DNA of 64,000 nt from Trichobilharzia regenti (lineage: Eukaryota; Platyhelminthes; Trematoda; Strigeidida; Schistosomatidae), in the NCBI GenBank assembly GCA_944472135.2, contig OX235267.1:16599452-16663451 (forward strand), read 5' to 3'. Shown here piece by piece: positions 21,704 to 33,239 of this stretch (positions are counted from its first letter, which is position 1; each line of letters starts with the position of its first letter). The notes beneath the pieces are model-generated. The model was not told the origin of the DNA and ran no database searches. It saw only the letters and a program-made list of their open reading frames with translations. Position numbers and translations under genes: made by a program.

Positions 21704-22280
21704 CCTCCAAAGCCTCAGGATGGTCGGGGGTGGGTGTCTTGCGCTGCGGGTTGGCCACCCCTCCGTACACCTCTTGAAATGCTCCCATATGACCGGGCGT
21801 CTTACATAGCCTCTCCTGAGGAAGTCCTACTCACTGCCTTCACGTGGCGGAGGTGTTTTTCACCAAAGTGAGAGGGCAAAAGCGGATGCCCGGCGCTCTT
21901 CACCGGGTTGACTGTCCATTGGATGACAGTCTAGGGGAGATGGCTAAACCCTGATTCCAAACCTCCAACGACTGGCGTATGAAGCTCACCGGCAGACGTA
22001 TGGACAAAGGGCTTATTGGATGCCCTGGATGACTGGCCCTATTCAAAAAGGCGAATGAACCGGACTCCGGTCACCGGCTGACAATGGATAGTGGACTCCC
22101 TACTCCACTCCTACTGCCTTGTAGGTCACACTTGGTTGTGTAAAGGCTAGAGCTGCACTCTCAAACAAAAGGCCGAGCGATGCTGGGGACATCACTCGTA
22201 CCCAATTCCCATGAAACTTCATGGTTCATGAAGCCGGCTCATCCTCCCGTAGGAGATAGCCGAAGTAAAGTAAGTAAGTA
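21704..22280 (+). mobile_element. Short non-LTR derivative with 10-bp target duplication
   Basis: Same start as the element at 501 and the same (AAGT)n end, but the 310-bp coding tail is missing: TTCATG at the left edge joins directly to the final 50 bp. TTGTAACCTG flanks both sides (21694-21703, 22281-22290), showing that this short form was itself inserted. No coding frame of length is present, so it must depend on another element's enzymes. Confidence 0.85.
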
Positions 22281-22685
22281 TTGTAACCTGCAAATCAACG
22301 ATAGCAAAACATCTGTCACCAAATAATTGGCAATGCAAAAAAATACTGTAAACCAGGGTACCTTTTAGGAAAACTTTGTTTATTAACTGTTAGCTTACGA
22401 ATAAATCAACTACACACTCCTTTATAATAGGTGTAAACATTTCTGGCTCTTACCAACTTTTCATAACTCAGAGATTCAAAACACCACTTCAGAATTTCAC
22501 AAAATATACTTCAATTACCTAATTTATTTCGTTTTTCTTAACGTAATCAACAATTTACACAGAGTTTTAACATTCCACATGCAAAGAAACAACGAAATTC
22601 GATGACAGATACATGCTCACTAAAACTACTGAAAGCGTCTCCTTTCCACCATTTTTCTAAGTGTTTTCGATAAAATATGGTATTT

Positions 22686-23338
22686 AGGATGTATTTCAGT
22701 TGAAAAAACACCTGAAAACAACGTAGAACAGCCCAAATACAGCATCGCGATAACACATAACAACACCCCGTGTGTGTCTTTATCCATTGCCTATCTGCGA
22801 ATTGTATCCGCCCACACAAAGTCTGGTGTAATTGGTTGTTGAGTTAGTCTTTGTTTTTGTTTTTTTTTTCTCATGATCAAGATATGGGAAATAAACATCG
22901 ACTTAAATTGGTGTCTACCAATTTTGGCTAGCAGACAGATCTCAATACAACTGCACCTACATACGTACCTACATAGAGTAAACTTTTATAATCTGTGATG
23001 AAAAAGTTGATTTTGAGTATCTCCTTATAACCTTCAGCGAAGCGCACCCATCAATAAAATTCACCTTAGAACTTGAATTGCACATAGCATATCCATTCCT
23101 CTACGTACTACTTACCGGAAGACAAGATTGTACGATCCAAACATCAATATATCGCAATTCAACATGGACGGGACAGTTCATCAACATCCAAAGCTTCGTC
23201 CCACTGGTCCGGAAGAAACACCTAGTGCGTGAATTGTATGTTCAAGGATTCGAAAAATTTGTTCGGAAGACACGATAGAGAATGAGTTAAAGTCTTTACT
23301 TGAAACTCTTTTAGATAACTAATATCTACCAAAATTTA
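22686..23338 (+). repeat. Right arm of composite inverted duplication
   Basis: Pairs with 20711-21358. Here the Penelope part reads forward (frame 23078-23278: SIYRNSTWTGQFIN, FVPLVRKKHLVREL), the usual end of a Penelope reverse transcriptase, and runs on into the nuclease part at 23340-23900. So the right arm is the parent orientation and the left arm the inverted extra copy. Confidence 0.83.
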
Positions 23339-23900
23339 TCGACAAAAACATGAAGGGAAAGCGCCTCTGTCGCCACAAATCACAACTGTTCCTAAGAAAA
23401 CTCTCCTCATGAATCTGGAATTCACAGGTGACATCAAAGCAGAAATTCTTAGAAACAGACTTTCTAAATGTCTTAGGAAGACATTTCACGCAGCTGCCTT
23501 ACTTATTACATCCTCCAGCTGACAGTTAATCCAGTACAACGTTAAGAATAAGATACCACTTTTGGCCACTTCACTGTGTATTTATCAGTTTGCTTGCTCG
23601 TGTGGAGAAAAGCATATCGGCCGTACGCAACGTCAGTCTGCAAACGTATTCTGGAACGCTGTCCAGCTTGGTCAGCCACAGGAGAAAAGAAGAATAGTAG
23701 CAGCTCCATCCTCGAACACCCAACTTGTCACATGAATGCTTCACAGTGCTACCATACATAGTCTCTCAATATCGTACTAAGAGGCCTCAAATACGCTATC
23801 TAAACATAGCTGGATCATTAGCTATTGGGGATCTGAAACCGGATCTCTGTATTCAAAAGCACCAAATACACTCACTCGCCCTATCGTGGAGAGAGTAAGG
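22950..23900 (+). pseudogene. Penelope-like element: RT end and GIY-YIG domain
   Basis: In order: YRNSTWTGQ and SFVPLVRKK (RT thumb region), a DKNMKGK block, LEFTGDIKAEILRNRLSKC (connector), SLCIYQFACSCGEKHIGRTQ (GIY-YIG, with the YIGRT motif as HIGRT), and LKPDLCIQKH at the end. Stops and frameshifts occur between blocks. It is the same family type as the copies at 24.6, 27.4 and 2.9 kb. Confidence 0.8.
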
Positions 23901-23904
23901 TTCT

Positions 23905-24555
23905 CACTATAATTTGCTTCTTTTTATTATGTAAGTTTACTACTATTATTATTCTCATCATTCTTATTTTATTACCACTCTATTACTGTTTATAAATTAC
24001 ACTGCGTTTTCATACAGATTTTATATAAAAACACTTTATCGTCTCTCCACTAGTTCCTGTCGACTCTACACAATTATATTGATTAGTCATTCTCTCGCAA
24101 TTATCACGTCAACCCAACTTCTGCCCCTTCTTTCTAACTTCCACTTAGTCACCCATCTAGATTACACCTTACATTACGTAATACGTTTTCGAGGACAAAT
24201 TTTACCAGTATCTGGTTGGTCTTATGAATTCTTTGTTAAATATATTTTTTAGAGAGAAGACTAGTAGTTCAGTGAAGAGTCTCTTTTCGGCGAATTTATT
24301 TTCACAGCTGCACAATCGCAAATATACATGGTTGTTTTGTATGTTTGTGTACATTAAATTTGTCAAATGGAAATACAATCAGTAAGTTTTTGGTGAAGTT
24401 ACGTAATACAAAAAGCGTTCCGAGGAATTGGATGTTGATAATACAAGAGGGTAGTAACAAAAGTGATGAGTTGTAACAAACGACTGTTAAAGAAGAGTTA
24501 CGTAATAACATGAATAGTTTGATGAAAGGGTTGTGCTCAAGGTGAACATGGAAAC
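23905..24555. other. Intergenic AT-rich stretch, nothing recognised
   Basis: No gene or nameable repeat seen. Probably non-coding Penelope flank, because Penelope coding remnants lie on both sides. Confidence 0.4.
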
Positions 24556-24559
24556 AAAA

Positions 24560-25440
24560 TAATATACGGAATTACGCAAGAGTTTTAAGTAGTTACAAAA
24601 ATAAGCATACAAACAAAAGTTAAGTCAAATCAACGGAGTTGTTACCATGATAGTAGAATTGGCTGAATAATTTTCTTTTGTACTCATAGTTCTGGTTCTT
24701 CTAACTGAATAGCTAGGGCTTCTGCAATGCTCAGAAAACAGAAACGTATTTTCTTTGGCAGTTTGTTCTTCAATTTGTAGATTACTTAGAAGCAGGAGGT
24801 GTCTGTTGAGATGGAATGACCAGTGTTGACGAGATGTTCAATTCCCACGCTTCTTATACAGTCACTGTAGCCATAAGGGATAGTGTTCTTGAATCCTTTT
24901 CAACAGGATACGCGTCGAACGACTAATGTACCTGGCTGGCTCCACAGCAACAGGTGAAATGATATATGTACAAAGAAGTGACCAGATACGAGGTCTTGTT
25001 GTTGAGGCTTCTGCAGATCGATGGACGACTGACTGGAGAACACTACTCTCAGCGGTGCTGGGAATAATGTTATTTTCAGAGATACTGAAATTCTCCTCTT
25101 GTAGTCGAGGTTCATATAAAGTATCTATTTTGACACGAATGGCGTCTCTTGCTTTTGGGTTTTCTGTTCGATGTTTTTGTCCATGAATCTTAGTGGATAT
25201 CCGTTTCGTATGAAGATTTTTTTCAGGAAGTGTAGTTCTCCATTTAGGGTATCAGAGCTGCAGTTGCATCGGACGCGAGTAGCAGGCGATCTAATTAGGT
25301 TTCTTTTTCGACTGATTGGTACCCAGCTGTAGGACCTTGTCACAGTTAGCCGTTCCATTAATTGACAGGATATCCTATGACATAGTGCTTTCTGAGCTGA
25401 AGCACAAACCATTCCATTATGGGATGCATACTTTTACTCC
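24560..25440 (-). pseudogene. Penelope-like element fragment
   Basis: - strand blocks: LHFLKKIFIRNGYPLRFMDK (25412-25125 frame, RT end), VVFSSQSSIDL (connector), then YIISPVAVEPARYISRSTR (nuclease start, YIGRT changed to YISRS) near 24930. Frames are broken. Confidence 0.72.
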
Positions 25441-25759
25441 TTCAAGAAATCCTTCCACGATATCCAGTTGAAAGCCAATTGTGAGATGTTTAGAAGTGCA
25501 TTTTGAGACCCAATGACAAAACTCAAGAACAACTATCTCATGTTTTGGTACACGTCGCTACCCACGATCAGGACATTCTTTTAGTTTAGTAAGAACTTGT
25601 GAATAGAGAAGTTTGTAAACATTTTCAATACACACAAGAGGAGACAATACCACTAGAGGCCATATCTCAATGGATTGAAAGAAACCGAACAAGTGAGAAT
25701 ATATGCAACAGAGAGAGAGAGATAGAAGTTTAACAGTAGCCCAAGTTTTAAGCGATAAA

Positions 25760-26550
25760 CCACTCTGTCTGTCTGGATTAGAACTTGGCACGGAAGTGCA
25801 GCAGTTCGAGTTGCCACGTTCCAATTGGCACACAAGGTAGACAAAAAGATGAGTGAAGAGAATCAATAGAGTTTGACAAATATAAGAGTGAAACAGAATG
25901 GGTAATTGTAGAAAGGAATATGAAAGATTACAGAGACTGAATACATCTGCGCCATTGACAACGATTTTGAGCCATGTCACCTACTGTCTCCAGCCATTGA
26001 TTCCTAGAGTCCCGAGGGCCCCAACCCGGAAGTCTGCATCTCCCTACCTGACTCAGTTTAACTGTCAAGGATTTCATGGATTGATGCCATGTTTTTGTTT
26101 GGCCACCACTGGCTCTTTTCCAACCTGAACCTATATCAGCTAGCAAAGCCCGTCGGGGGAGGCGGTGGTTAGTCATGCGCAGCACGTGACCTAGCCATCT
26201 TAGTCTATGTAACTTTATAGCCTCGTCGATTGATTTTCCCTCTTTGCCCAACACTCTACGCCTAACGTCAACATTACTTATCTTGTGAAACCACCTAGCG
26301 TGAGACAGAGATCGCAGACATCTATGATCGAAAGCAGTCAACCTTTTCATGTCTTCAACGCGTATTGGCCATGTTTCAGAGCCATAGAGAAGGACGGAGC
26401 GAACTGATGAGCAGTACACACGTCCCTTGGTTGATAACCGGATGTCACGCCTACGCCAGAGATGGTGTAAGTCAGCGAAAGCAGCTCGAGCTTTTCGGAT
26501 CCGTGCTGAGATTTCATCGCCAATCAGTCCGTTGGTGCTAATACAACTTC
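25760..26550 (-). mobile_element. RTE-1 3' portion
   Basis: It ends at a CAGACAGACAG-type tail near 25765 and is cut at the 5' side near 26550. The 26554-25928 frame is open for 208 codons: GDEISARIRKARAAFADLHH, RRRDIRLSTKGRVYCSSVRS, LLYGSETWPIRVEDMKRL and [20 protein letters not shown]. Unlike the copies at 16 and 34 kb it reads SCISTNGLIGDE without the 4-bp insertion, showing the intact frame at that point. Confidence 0.82.
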
Positions 26551-26639
26551 CCATTTAGACATTTAGAAGACAAAAAAAAAACAGATTAACAAGGGATATT
26601 CTTCTGGATAACTTCCATATAAGGCTCTACAGTTGTTAT

Positions 26640-27052
26640 TATATACGCATCATATTTTTCGGATAAACATGACTCGTCCTTTGTTTGTCTATTTTATAAA
26701 AAACGTGCTTTTCTGAGATTACGTAACCCATTTCTTCTTATACTCTTTCTAGTTAAACTTTGTTTCTACCCACAAAACATCTGTTGAACTCTGCTGTCCT
26801 TTTGCTTCCAAGCTTAGTCAGTCATGCAATTCTTCTATAAATAGTCAATCATTTTTCACTCCTAACTTACATTATTCCTGACCAATGTTACTCTTAGCTC
26901 CAGTCAAATACTCCTTATCATTGGAAAAAAAGTATGTTGAGATCTTTAATTGAATTTACAATTTTGGTACTGTTCAGGTTATAATCAGCCAGTCGAGAAG
27001 AATCCACGAAATAATAATAAAAATAAAAACATGAACACTCAAGTTATCCTGG
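26640..27052 (+). repeat. Penelope pLTR copy, left piece
   Basis: A diverged relative of 3655-3965, with the same order of words (TATTTCTAC, CCAAGCTTAGTCA, TATAAATAGTC, AATGTTACTCTTA, CTCCTTAT). It is broken at 27052 by an LTR and resumes at 27381-27410 (TACATTTGTCGTTCCTGCTT). Confidence 0.68.
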
Positions 27053-27380
27053 TGTAACAACAGAAGACAAGGGCCAGGCAACAGATCGTTTTATTATGAA
27101 AATCAACACGTATTTATACATATTTCAACTACATTATTATAGACAAGCGCAGTCATCTGATTGGTTGTTTATCAGAAGTTAGGTAGACAAACGCAGGCTT
27201 CTGATTGGTTGTTTCGGGATTCCTTGACAAATAGAGTTCTCTATCTGCGAATCATATTTTGCCACGTTAACTTTGCTGTGATTGGTTGTTGACTCAGCCT
27301 TGTTCACGGCCCATATTAGTGACCTAGACCTTAACGTAGATTAGTGCCAACCAATCGGCTAGCAGCCTGCTCTCACCACA
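27053..27380 (-). mobile_element. Solo LTR with 4-bp target duplication
   Basis: On the + strand TGTAACAACAGAAGAC...CTCACCACA, bordered by CTGG at 27049-27052 and 27381-27384. Same family as 17624-17918, opposite orientation. It is inserted into a Penelope pLTR, so it is younger than that copy. Confidence 0.86.
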
Positions 27381-27419
27381 CTGGTACATTTGTCGTTCCT
27401 GCTTTAGAACAGCACATTT

Positions 27420-28430
27420 AGGCGAATAATATCGTTTTCAATTAGATCTCATCATCAGGCTTAACTCTAATATACCTACAAAGCTTTACAAATAAAAATT
27501 CAAATATAAAACAATCCTCATGGTGTTTTGTCTTTAGAATAATAAAATGGTGTATATAAATTCTGCAATTAGTCATAATAGCAATAATAATAATAATTGT
27601 CTTATCAATAATAAGGATGGAAAAGTGAGGCAATCTGTGATAACACGAATAATGAAAAAACAGCATGATTAAACAAACAAATGTTCAGGTGGAAGTAGTC
27701 GATAAAGGCTAGCAAAAACAAATGAACCGATTCGGTAATGTTAGATTGTAAGGGAAGTAAATGAAACACGTTTTTAATGAAGATATGTTAAAAATAGGGG
27801 ATGATAAGAGAGGGGTTGAAAATATGAACAAGGGGTGGTGAAGAAGTCATCAGTTGGTTATGTCTTAATAGGGATAATGGCTGTACGAACTTCTTTGAAT
27901 GCATAGTTCAGGTTTAATAGTTCGAATGCCTATCGCCTCAGCTGTGTGCAGTAGACGAATACGAAGTCTATTGGAAAGACTCGGTGGGACACGATGAATT
28001 ATTTTGAAAGCTCTCGTTTTCTTTACCAAATGACCACTATCAATTAAATGTGACAAAATTGAGCTACGGATTGTTTTTGTCTGTCGTTTGCCAAACCACG
28101 GTGGCAGATTTTCAATGGTGACACGTTGGCTAAGCTGTCTAGTAGTGCAGCCAAAATAACTGTCACCGCAGGTGTGCAGTTGAATTGATAAATACACATA
28201 GATGTGGCAAAACTATCAAGCTTATCCTTCGTTTGCATCCCAATCATTTGTCGGCTAGAGAATGACAAACATAGGTGTGTTGCGTAAAACGTTCTTCGTA
28301 TACTCCTTGAAAGTCTTTGGAATGGAATCTCGCTAGACAAGTTTCCATTAAATTGTAAATTAATAAATAGAGGTTTCTTACGCGCAGTCAGAATCTCAGG
28401 TTTTTTCTCTGGTGTTTTCATGTTTCTTTA
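27420..28430 (-). pseudogene. Penelope-like element: connector and GIY-YIG domain
   Basis: Frames 28421-28044 and 28197-27865 together give KKPLFINLQFNGNLSSEI, RTFYATHLCLSFSS, SFATSMCIYQFNC, then TCGDSYFGCTTRQLSQRV (YIGRT changed to YFGCT), LIDSGHLVKKTRAFKIIH and AEAIGIRTIKPELCIQ. The two frames overlap with a shift at about 28190. Downstream (lower coordinates) is non-coding tail. Confidence 0.8.
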
Positions 28431-28894
28431 TGAAACTACTCAGATAGCCCATCTCCGTCAAGGAATCGTGAAAATATTCGAATTCCTTTTGTAAGAGGTC
28501 ATCCGTACATATCTTTCTTGGTCTGCTCGCAAGACATTTAACAACATTTATAATCAGCCATTGTTAATGAGCATAACTATTTAAGAAAAAATAATAATAA
28601 TTTCGAGTTCTTAAGATCAATAGAATTACAGTTAAGAAAACAGGTGTAAATGACAATATGCATACTAATGTAATATATACTCTAAATTGAATATCAGAGA
28701 AAAGGAAATATCAAATTTATTTGACAATCAAAGATAGTTAAAACATAGATGTCCAAGTCATAGAAAGCGTCTGAACGAACTTCTTCTGAACACACACACA
28801 CACCGAGGTTTGATTTCATCAGGTGGATTTCGCAAAGAATACACTTTGCTAAATCATCTTTTTCTTCTAACTATTATTATTTTTTATTGCAATA

Positions 28895-29909
28895 TTGATT
28901 GTTCTATTTCGTAGAGTTGGAGTACCAAAGAAAGGAGACTTAAGTCAATGCCAAAACTGGCGCGGAATTATGCTCCTGTCCATCCCAAGCCTCATCATCC
29001 TGGAGAGAATCAAACAAGCCCCAGATGAAAAACTCGACCGGAACAAGCTGGATTCAGGAGAAATAAGTCATGTATTGATCAAATCGCAACACTACGGATC
29101 ATCATTGAAAAAAGCTTGGAATGCCAGTCATCTCTCTATCTCAACTTCATCGACTTTGAAAAGGCCTTCAGCGGAAAGCGTCGATCGAGAGGTGATTTGG
29201 CAACTACTTCGCTACTACGGGGTCCATCGACAATTATACACCTCATCCAACAGTTATACGACAATGCTGCATGCCAAGTAATCCACAACGGGAAACTTAC
29301 GGAAGCCTTTGAAGTGAGGACGGGAATGAGGCAAGGCTGTCTACTATCGCCAATGATCTTCCTGATTGCAGTAGATTGGATAATGAGCGAGACAACGGGC
29401 AATGAGGAAACAGGCATAAAATGGACTCACAAAAAAAGGAACTTGGAGGATCTGGACTTCGCCGATGATATGTTTGATCTAATTTACCACAAACCGGAAG
29501 ATATGCAAGTGAAAAGCAACAAGCTGGCAGAAGAAGCATCAAAGATAGGACTTCAAGTGAACATAGATAAAACAGAGGTGATGAAGATTCCTTGACAATA
29601 GCAACAGCAACAACAACAACAGACAACAATCAGCCAGTATAAATGGGAGGAACCTGAAAGAAACAACCTCCTTTACCTACCTGGGAAGCATCGTTTCAAC
29701 TACAGGCTGATGGAACTGACGAGGATATCAAAGCCAGAATCGGAAAAGCAAGACAAGCTTTCATTACTCTCATCAAGTCTGTGTGGAGGTCAACAGCACT
29801 CAGCATCAAAAATAAGATCCGGATTTTCAACTCCAATGTGAAGTCAGTCAGTGCTACTATACGGATCAGAGACTTGACGCGTCATAGAGGGCATCTCAAA
29901 CAAACTACT
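28895..29909 (+). pseudogene. RTE-2 retrotransposon, reverse transcriptase part
   Basis: Blocks in order: VPKKGDLSQCQNWRGIMLLS, IILERIKQAPDEKL, SSLYLNFIDFEKAF (29116 frame), QVIHNGKLTEAF, VRTGMRQGCLLSPMIFLIAV, WTHKKRNLEDLDFADDMFDL (FADD is the catalytic box) and KIGLQVNIDKTEVMKI. At least one frameshift splits the frames near 29150. The element is interrupted by an LTR at 29910 and continues at 30339-30740. Confidence 0.82.
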
Positions 29910-30333
29910 TGATATGTATCCATATATATATATATATATATGTATGGTGGTCTCTCTTTCTGTTGCTCTCTTAGTCTGTGACCATTTCACTTTGATGAAC
30001 CTGTCTCCTTTAACAATGTATATTCCCCTTATATTATACATAATATCTGTGTTTGTTGACATGTCTGCTATATTTCGCTATGTATATATGGATCGATACT
30101 CCATTATATTTAGCCAATCATGTTAAGACTGTCTATTGATTTGTTCACACACTTGGTTGGACATTCATATGTATTTTGCTCTCACATACCTGTGTGAATT
30201 GATTCTCCTGGTGTTTTGGAAAATAGAAGTATCATCGCAAACCTAGTGGTCTTCTGATTTCCGTCTTTCTTGCGTCAGGAGTATTAAATTCTCGACCAGT
30301 ACATAATAATAATTTGGCGACGAGTACATAATA
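29910..30333 (-). mobile_element. LTR-A solo LTR with 5-bp target duplication
   Basis: Bordered by CTACT at 29905-29909 and 30334-30338 and sitting inside RTE-2. Read on the - strand it starts TATTATGTACTCG (TGTTATG in the other copies) and ends CATATCA. It contains a (TA)n run near its end. Other copies: 47991-48279 and 55985-56463. Confidence 0.88.
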
Positions 30334-30338
30334 CTACT

Positions 30339-30740
30339 GACCTTCATTAGCAGTTGTTTTCGCTCAATACTCAAGATCAGATGGCCGGCCAGAAATGATC
30401 AGCAACAGGGATCTCTGGCAATGAGCGAACCAACTAGGAACCGATTTTGAAACAAATAGGCAAGAAGAAATGGAGATGGATTGGCCTTACTCTGAGGAAA
30501 CCATCAAGTGACATCACTAGACAAGCCATCGCTCGAGTGGAACCCGAACGGGAAGCGGCGAGTTGGTCATCAGCGCAAGGGTGACTTGGAGGAGGTCATG
30601 TGAAGAGGAGATGAAAGCATGTGGGCAGACTTCGAGCGGGGTGAAAACGTTGGCAGAGAACCGAACGCAGTGGAGACGCGCAGCTGACGCCCTATGTTCC
30701 TCTAGGAATTAAAGGACATAATAATAATAATAAATAATAA
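30339..30740 (+). pseudogene. RTE-2 3' end, continuation
   Basis: Continues the interrupted element: TGACCTTCATTAGCAGTTGT, then a decayed KKWRWIGLTLRKPSSDITRQ block, and an AATAATAATAAT tail near 30719-30740. Comparable 3' ends lie at 44.5, 50.1, 51.0 and 61.0 kb. Confidence 0.78.
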
Positions 30741-30744
30741 TTTT

Positions 30745-31375
30745 TTACAGTTGAAGATGTATCACAGTAAGGAATAAAGGCGAATTACTGTTCGGAAAAT
30801 CCTTCACCTTGAACGATCTATTTACAATATTTATAATTATTTCGAGGCTTCAACTAACTTTGTAATTGCTGTCGCCTTTTCCGCTCAGGCTCTATATCAT
30901 TGTTCTTACGTTTGCATATCATCTATTCCCTTAATTCTGATTATTTGTCTTGCTCTTATCCTTGTTTTATACCTAATTTAAATGCTTCTCTTTGTGTTGC
31001 TTTACAATTTCCATTTTCAACGAAGAAAATTCTCTTTTCTGCGATTTCACTTTCATAGTTGTACCTAGATGCAATAGCTCAAGGAAGCCTTCATACAGAA
31101 GGGTAATCCACTACACACATCGTAGAGGTCAATAGCAAATTACATGTAAGAAATACAGGGAGTGATTGTTTGATGAGGTGGCTGGGCAAGTGTTGCATGT
31201 GAACTTTGAATATGGCGATGACACTGAGGATGAGATACTTACAAAATGTGCGTTGAGATCACTATCACTTGGAAGAACCCTCAGTGATTGGCTGACGCTT
31301 GATGAATAGCCTTCTCTAGGCTTCCACTCGTGAACTTTGATAACAACGAAATCCTACCTCGATTGTCTGCTTACT
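30745..31375. other. Intergenic stretch, nothing recognised
   Basis: No gene or nameable repeat. It leads into a decayed Penelope fragment. Confidence 0.45.
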
Positions 31376-31379
31376 TATG

Positions 31380-31580
31380 TGTTTATGTGCTCACCTGCTC
31401 TTGAGGAGCTAGGTCAATAGCACATTCGTCGAGAAACATATCTCGCCACTGCCGCCACCATCGAGATCTCCCCACTCCCCAGATTGGCTGAGCAGAGGTG
31501 AACGTGGAGATATTAATTCATCGATATTGCAACATATTGTAGACATTGACTTAACGCTAGAAAGCATATCACACACATCG
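31380..31580 (+). pseudogene. Penelope-like GIY-YIG remnant
   Basis: Weak match in mixed frames: CVYVLTCS, then PDWLSRGERGDINSSILQHI and VDIDL, the pattern of the nuclease domain and the following helix. The YIG motif is not recognisable. Confidence 0.45.
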
Positions 31581-31779
31581 TTTAGTATAGTCTACAATGT
31601 TAGTCAGACAGACATTCACAATTATATACATACATACTGAGAGACAAACAAACATGGAGAAGGAGAGACGGAATTACACATTCCCTATAATTACAGTTCT
31701 TCTGAATCTCTTTTTCACCTACATTTGTATGCTGCTTTACTGTGCATTTACATTTCTGTGCTGAAATTCAGTCAGTTAT

Positions 31780-32630
31780 TCATATTTTGCTCCCGACTAT
31801 CTGACATGCTGGCTGATTTCAACGTAGAACTGCTTTGCACTAATGTCCAGAAGTTGAGCTGCCACACTCACCCCATGTAAACCACCAAAAAAGAGTAGAG
31901 AGTAAAGACAAATTCAAAAGACTGAGAAATAATAAACAGAAGTGTGAGTGAGGCAAAAAGAATAGTAATATTGGATATTATAAATCACAAAGAGTGAATG
32001 CATCTACGCCAGCCATATCACCGATTGTCTCTAGTCGTCGCCATTGGTTCTTACTATCTCGAGGACACCAACCAGTCAGTCAGGAGGTCTAAACTAATTG
32101 TTATGGATTTATTTCATTGGCTAAGGAAGCCATGTTTTGGTCTGACTACTACCACCACCAGTGGCTCTTTTCCAGCCTGGTCGATGCTATGACAGTCAGC
32201 TAACATTGGCCGCTGTCTAGGCAGGCAATTGATGGCTAGGCTACGCATGGATAATACGTGTCTTGCCCATCTCCCTCAATTAGTGTAACTTCATAACCTC
32301 GTCATTGATTGATTTCCCCTCCTACTTACCTAGTATTCGACCGATACCTAACCTTAATATTGCTCACCATATTATACCACACCACCTAAAACGGTGACAG
32401 AACACAGACACACGTAATCAATGACAGTTAGCCAGTCTTTAACTTTCAATCAACGGCTGTTTATCGCTCACAGCCATAAAAGAGGACAAAGCAAAGTGAC
32501 TGCTATGCAGCATACACGTCCTTTGGTCGACAACCGGATATCAACCAAGTCTACAGCATAGATGGTGCAAATTAGCGCATACTAAACGACCCTTCTTGAT
32601 GATATCATCAGTCAACATAGTCTCGTAGAT
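31780..32630 (-). pseudogene. RTE-1 3' remnant, heavily decayed
   Basis: - strand similarity in order to 15.5-16.3 kb: non-coding 3' region, GTTCTTACTATCTCGAGGAC-type word, the AACCTTAATATTGCTCACC word and the CACGTCCTTTGGTCGACAAC word. No frame survives. Confidence 0.65.
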
Positions 32631-32879
32631 GAAAAATGTATATTCAGATAATTGTGTTATAAAAAGTTTAGAATGATAATTATTATAACCACTCCTAATT
32701 CTCTGTTTCACTTGGTTTCCTGCATCACCCTCGGACGCCTAACTTGTTAAATCCTGAACTATGCATACAAAAAAAGAAGTTTTTTCAGTCACTAAATCTA
32801 CAGTGGACCTGAATGACTTATCTTAACACCAAATACTTAATTCTTGTTTCGTCCTTCTTTTTGCTTGTTTGTTCCTTAA

Positions 32880-33040
32880 TTGGATGGAGGATTTCATCAT
32901 GAGCTGACATCAGTTAGAGAACCACTGGAAAACCCACCAGGGAGTACTGGACAGCTGTTTCTCCCAGTACGCACCCACCGGGGTCTTCTGGTTACAAGAC
33001 GAGCCAGCTCGTAGACCATTGAACCAACCACGAAATGTTA
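32880..33040 (-). mobile_element. SINE-2 copy lacking most of the core
   Basis: Tail and head are clear on the - strand, but the core is shortened to GCGTACTGGGAGAAACAGCT: the CTGATGA box and stem II are deleted while the GAAAC-AGCTGTC-CAGTAC half remains. Helix-I-type partners GTACTG and CAGTAC are both present. Confidence 0.65.
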
Positions 33041-33239
33041 TCTGAAATTTATAATTCTAAAAATTTTATTTCCGGTTCTACCCAATTAACGCTTTCTAAA
33101 TGACGTAATTTGTTTTGACCAAAGTAGTGTTTATTACAGTCCATGCATGGGACTTATTTTGTAAATGGCATGAATAATTTTATCTTCTTTTTCTGTTGGA
33201 TCTTTCGTTTTGCGTAATATCAAATGACGTGTATGTGCT

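Noticed and set aside
25558..25980. Open - strand frame of 140 codons
   Set aside because: It covers the non-coding 3' region of an RTE-1 copy; the same region is frame-broken in other copies.
29136..29629. - strand frames antisense to RTE-2
   Set aside because: Shadows of the reverse transcriptase coding strand.
29913..30126. Frame of Tyr/Ile repeats at 29.9 kb
   Set aside because: A microsatellite and solo LTR translated by chance.
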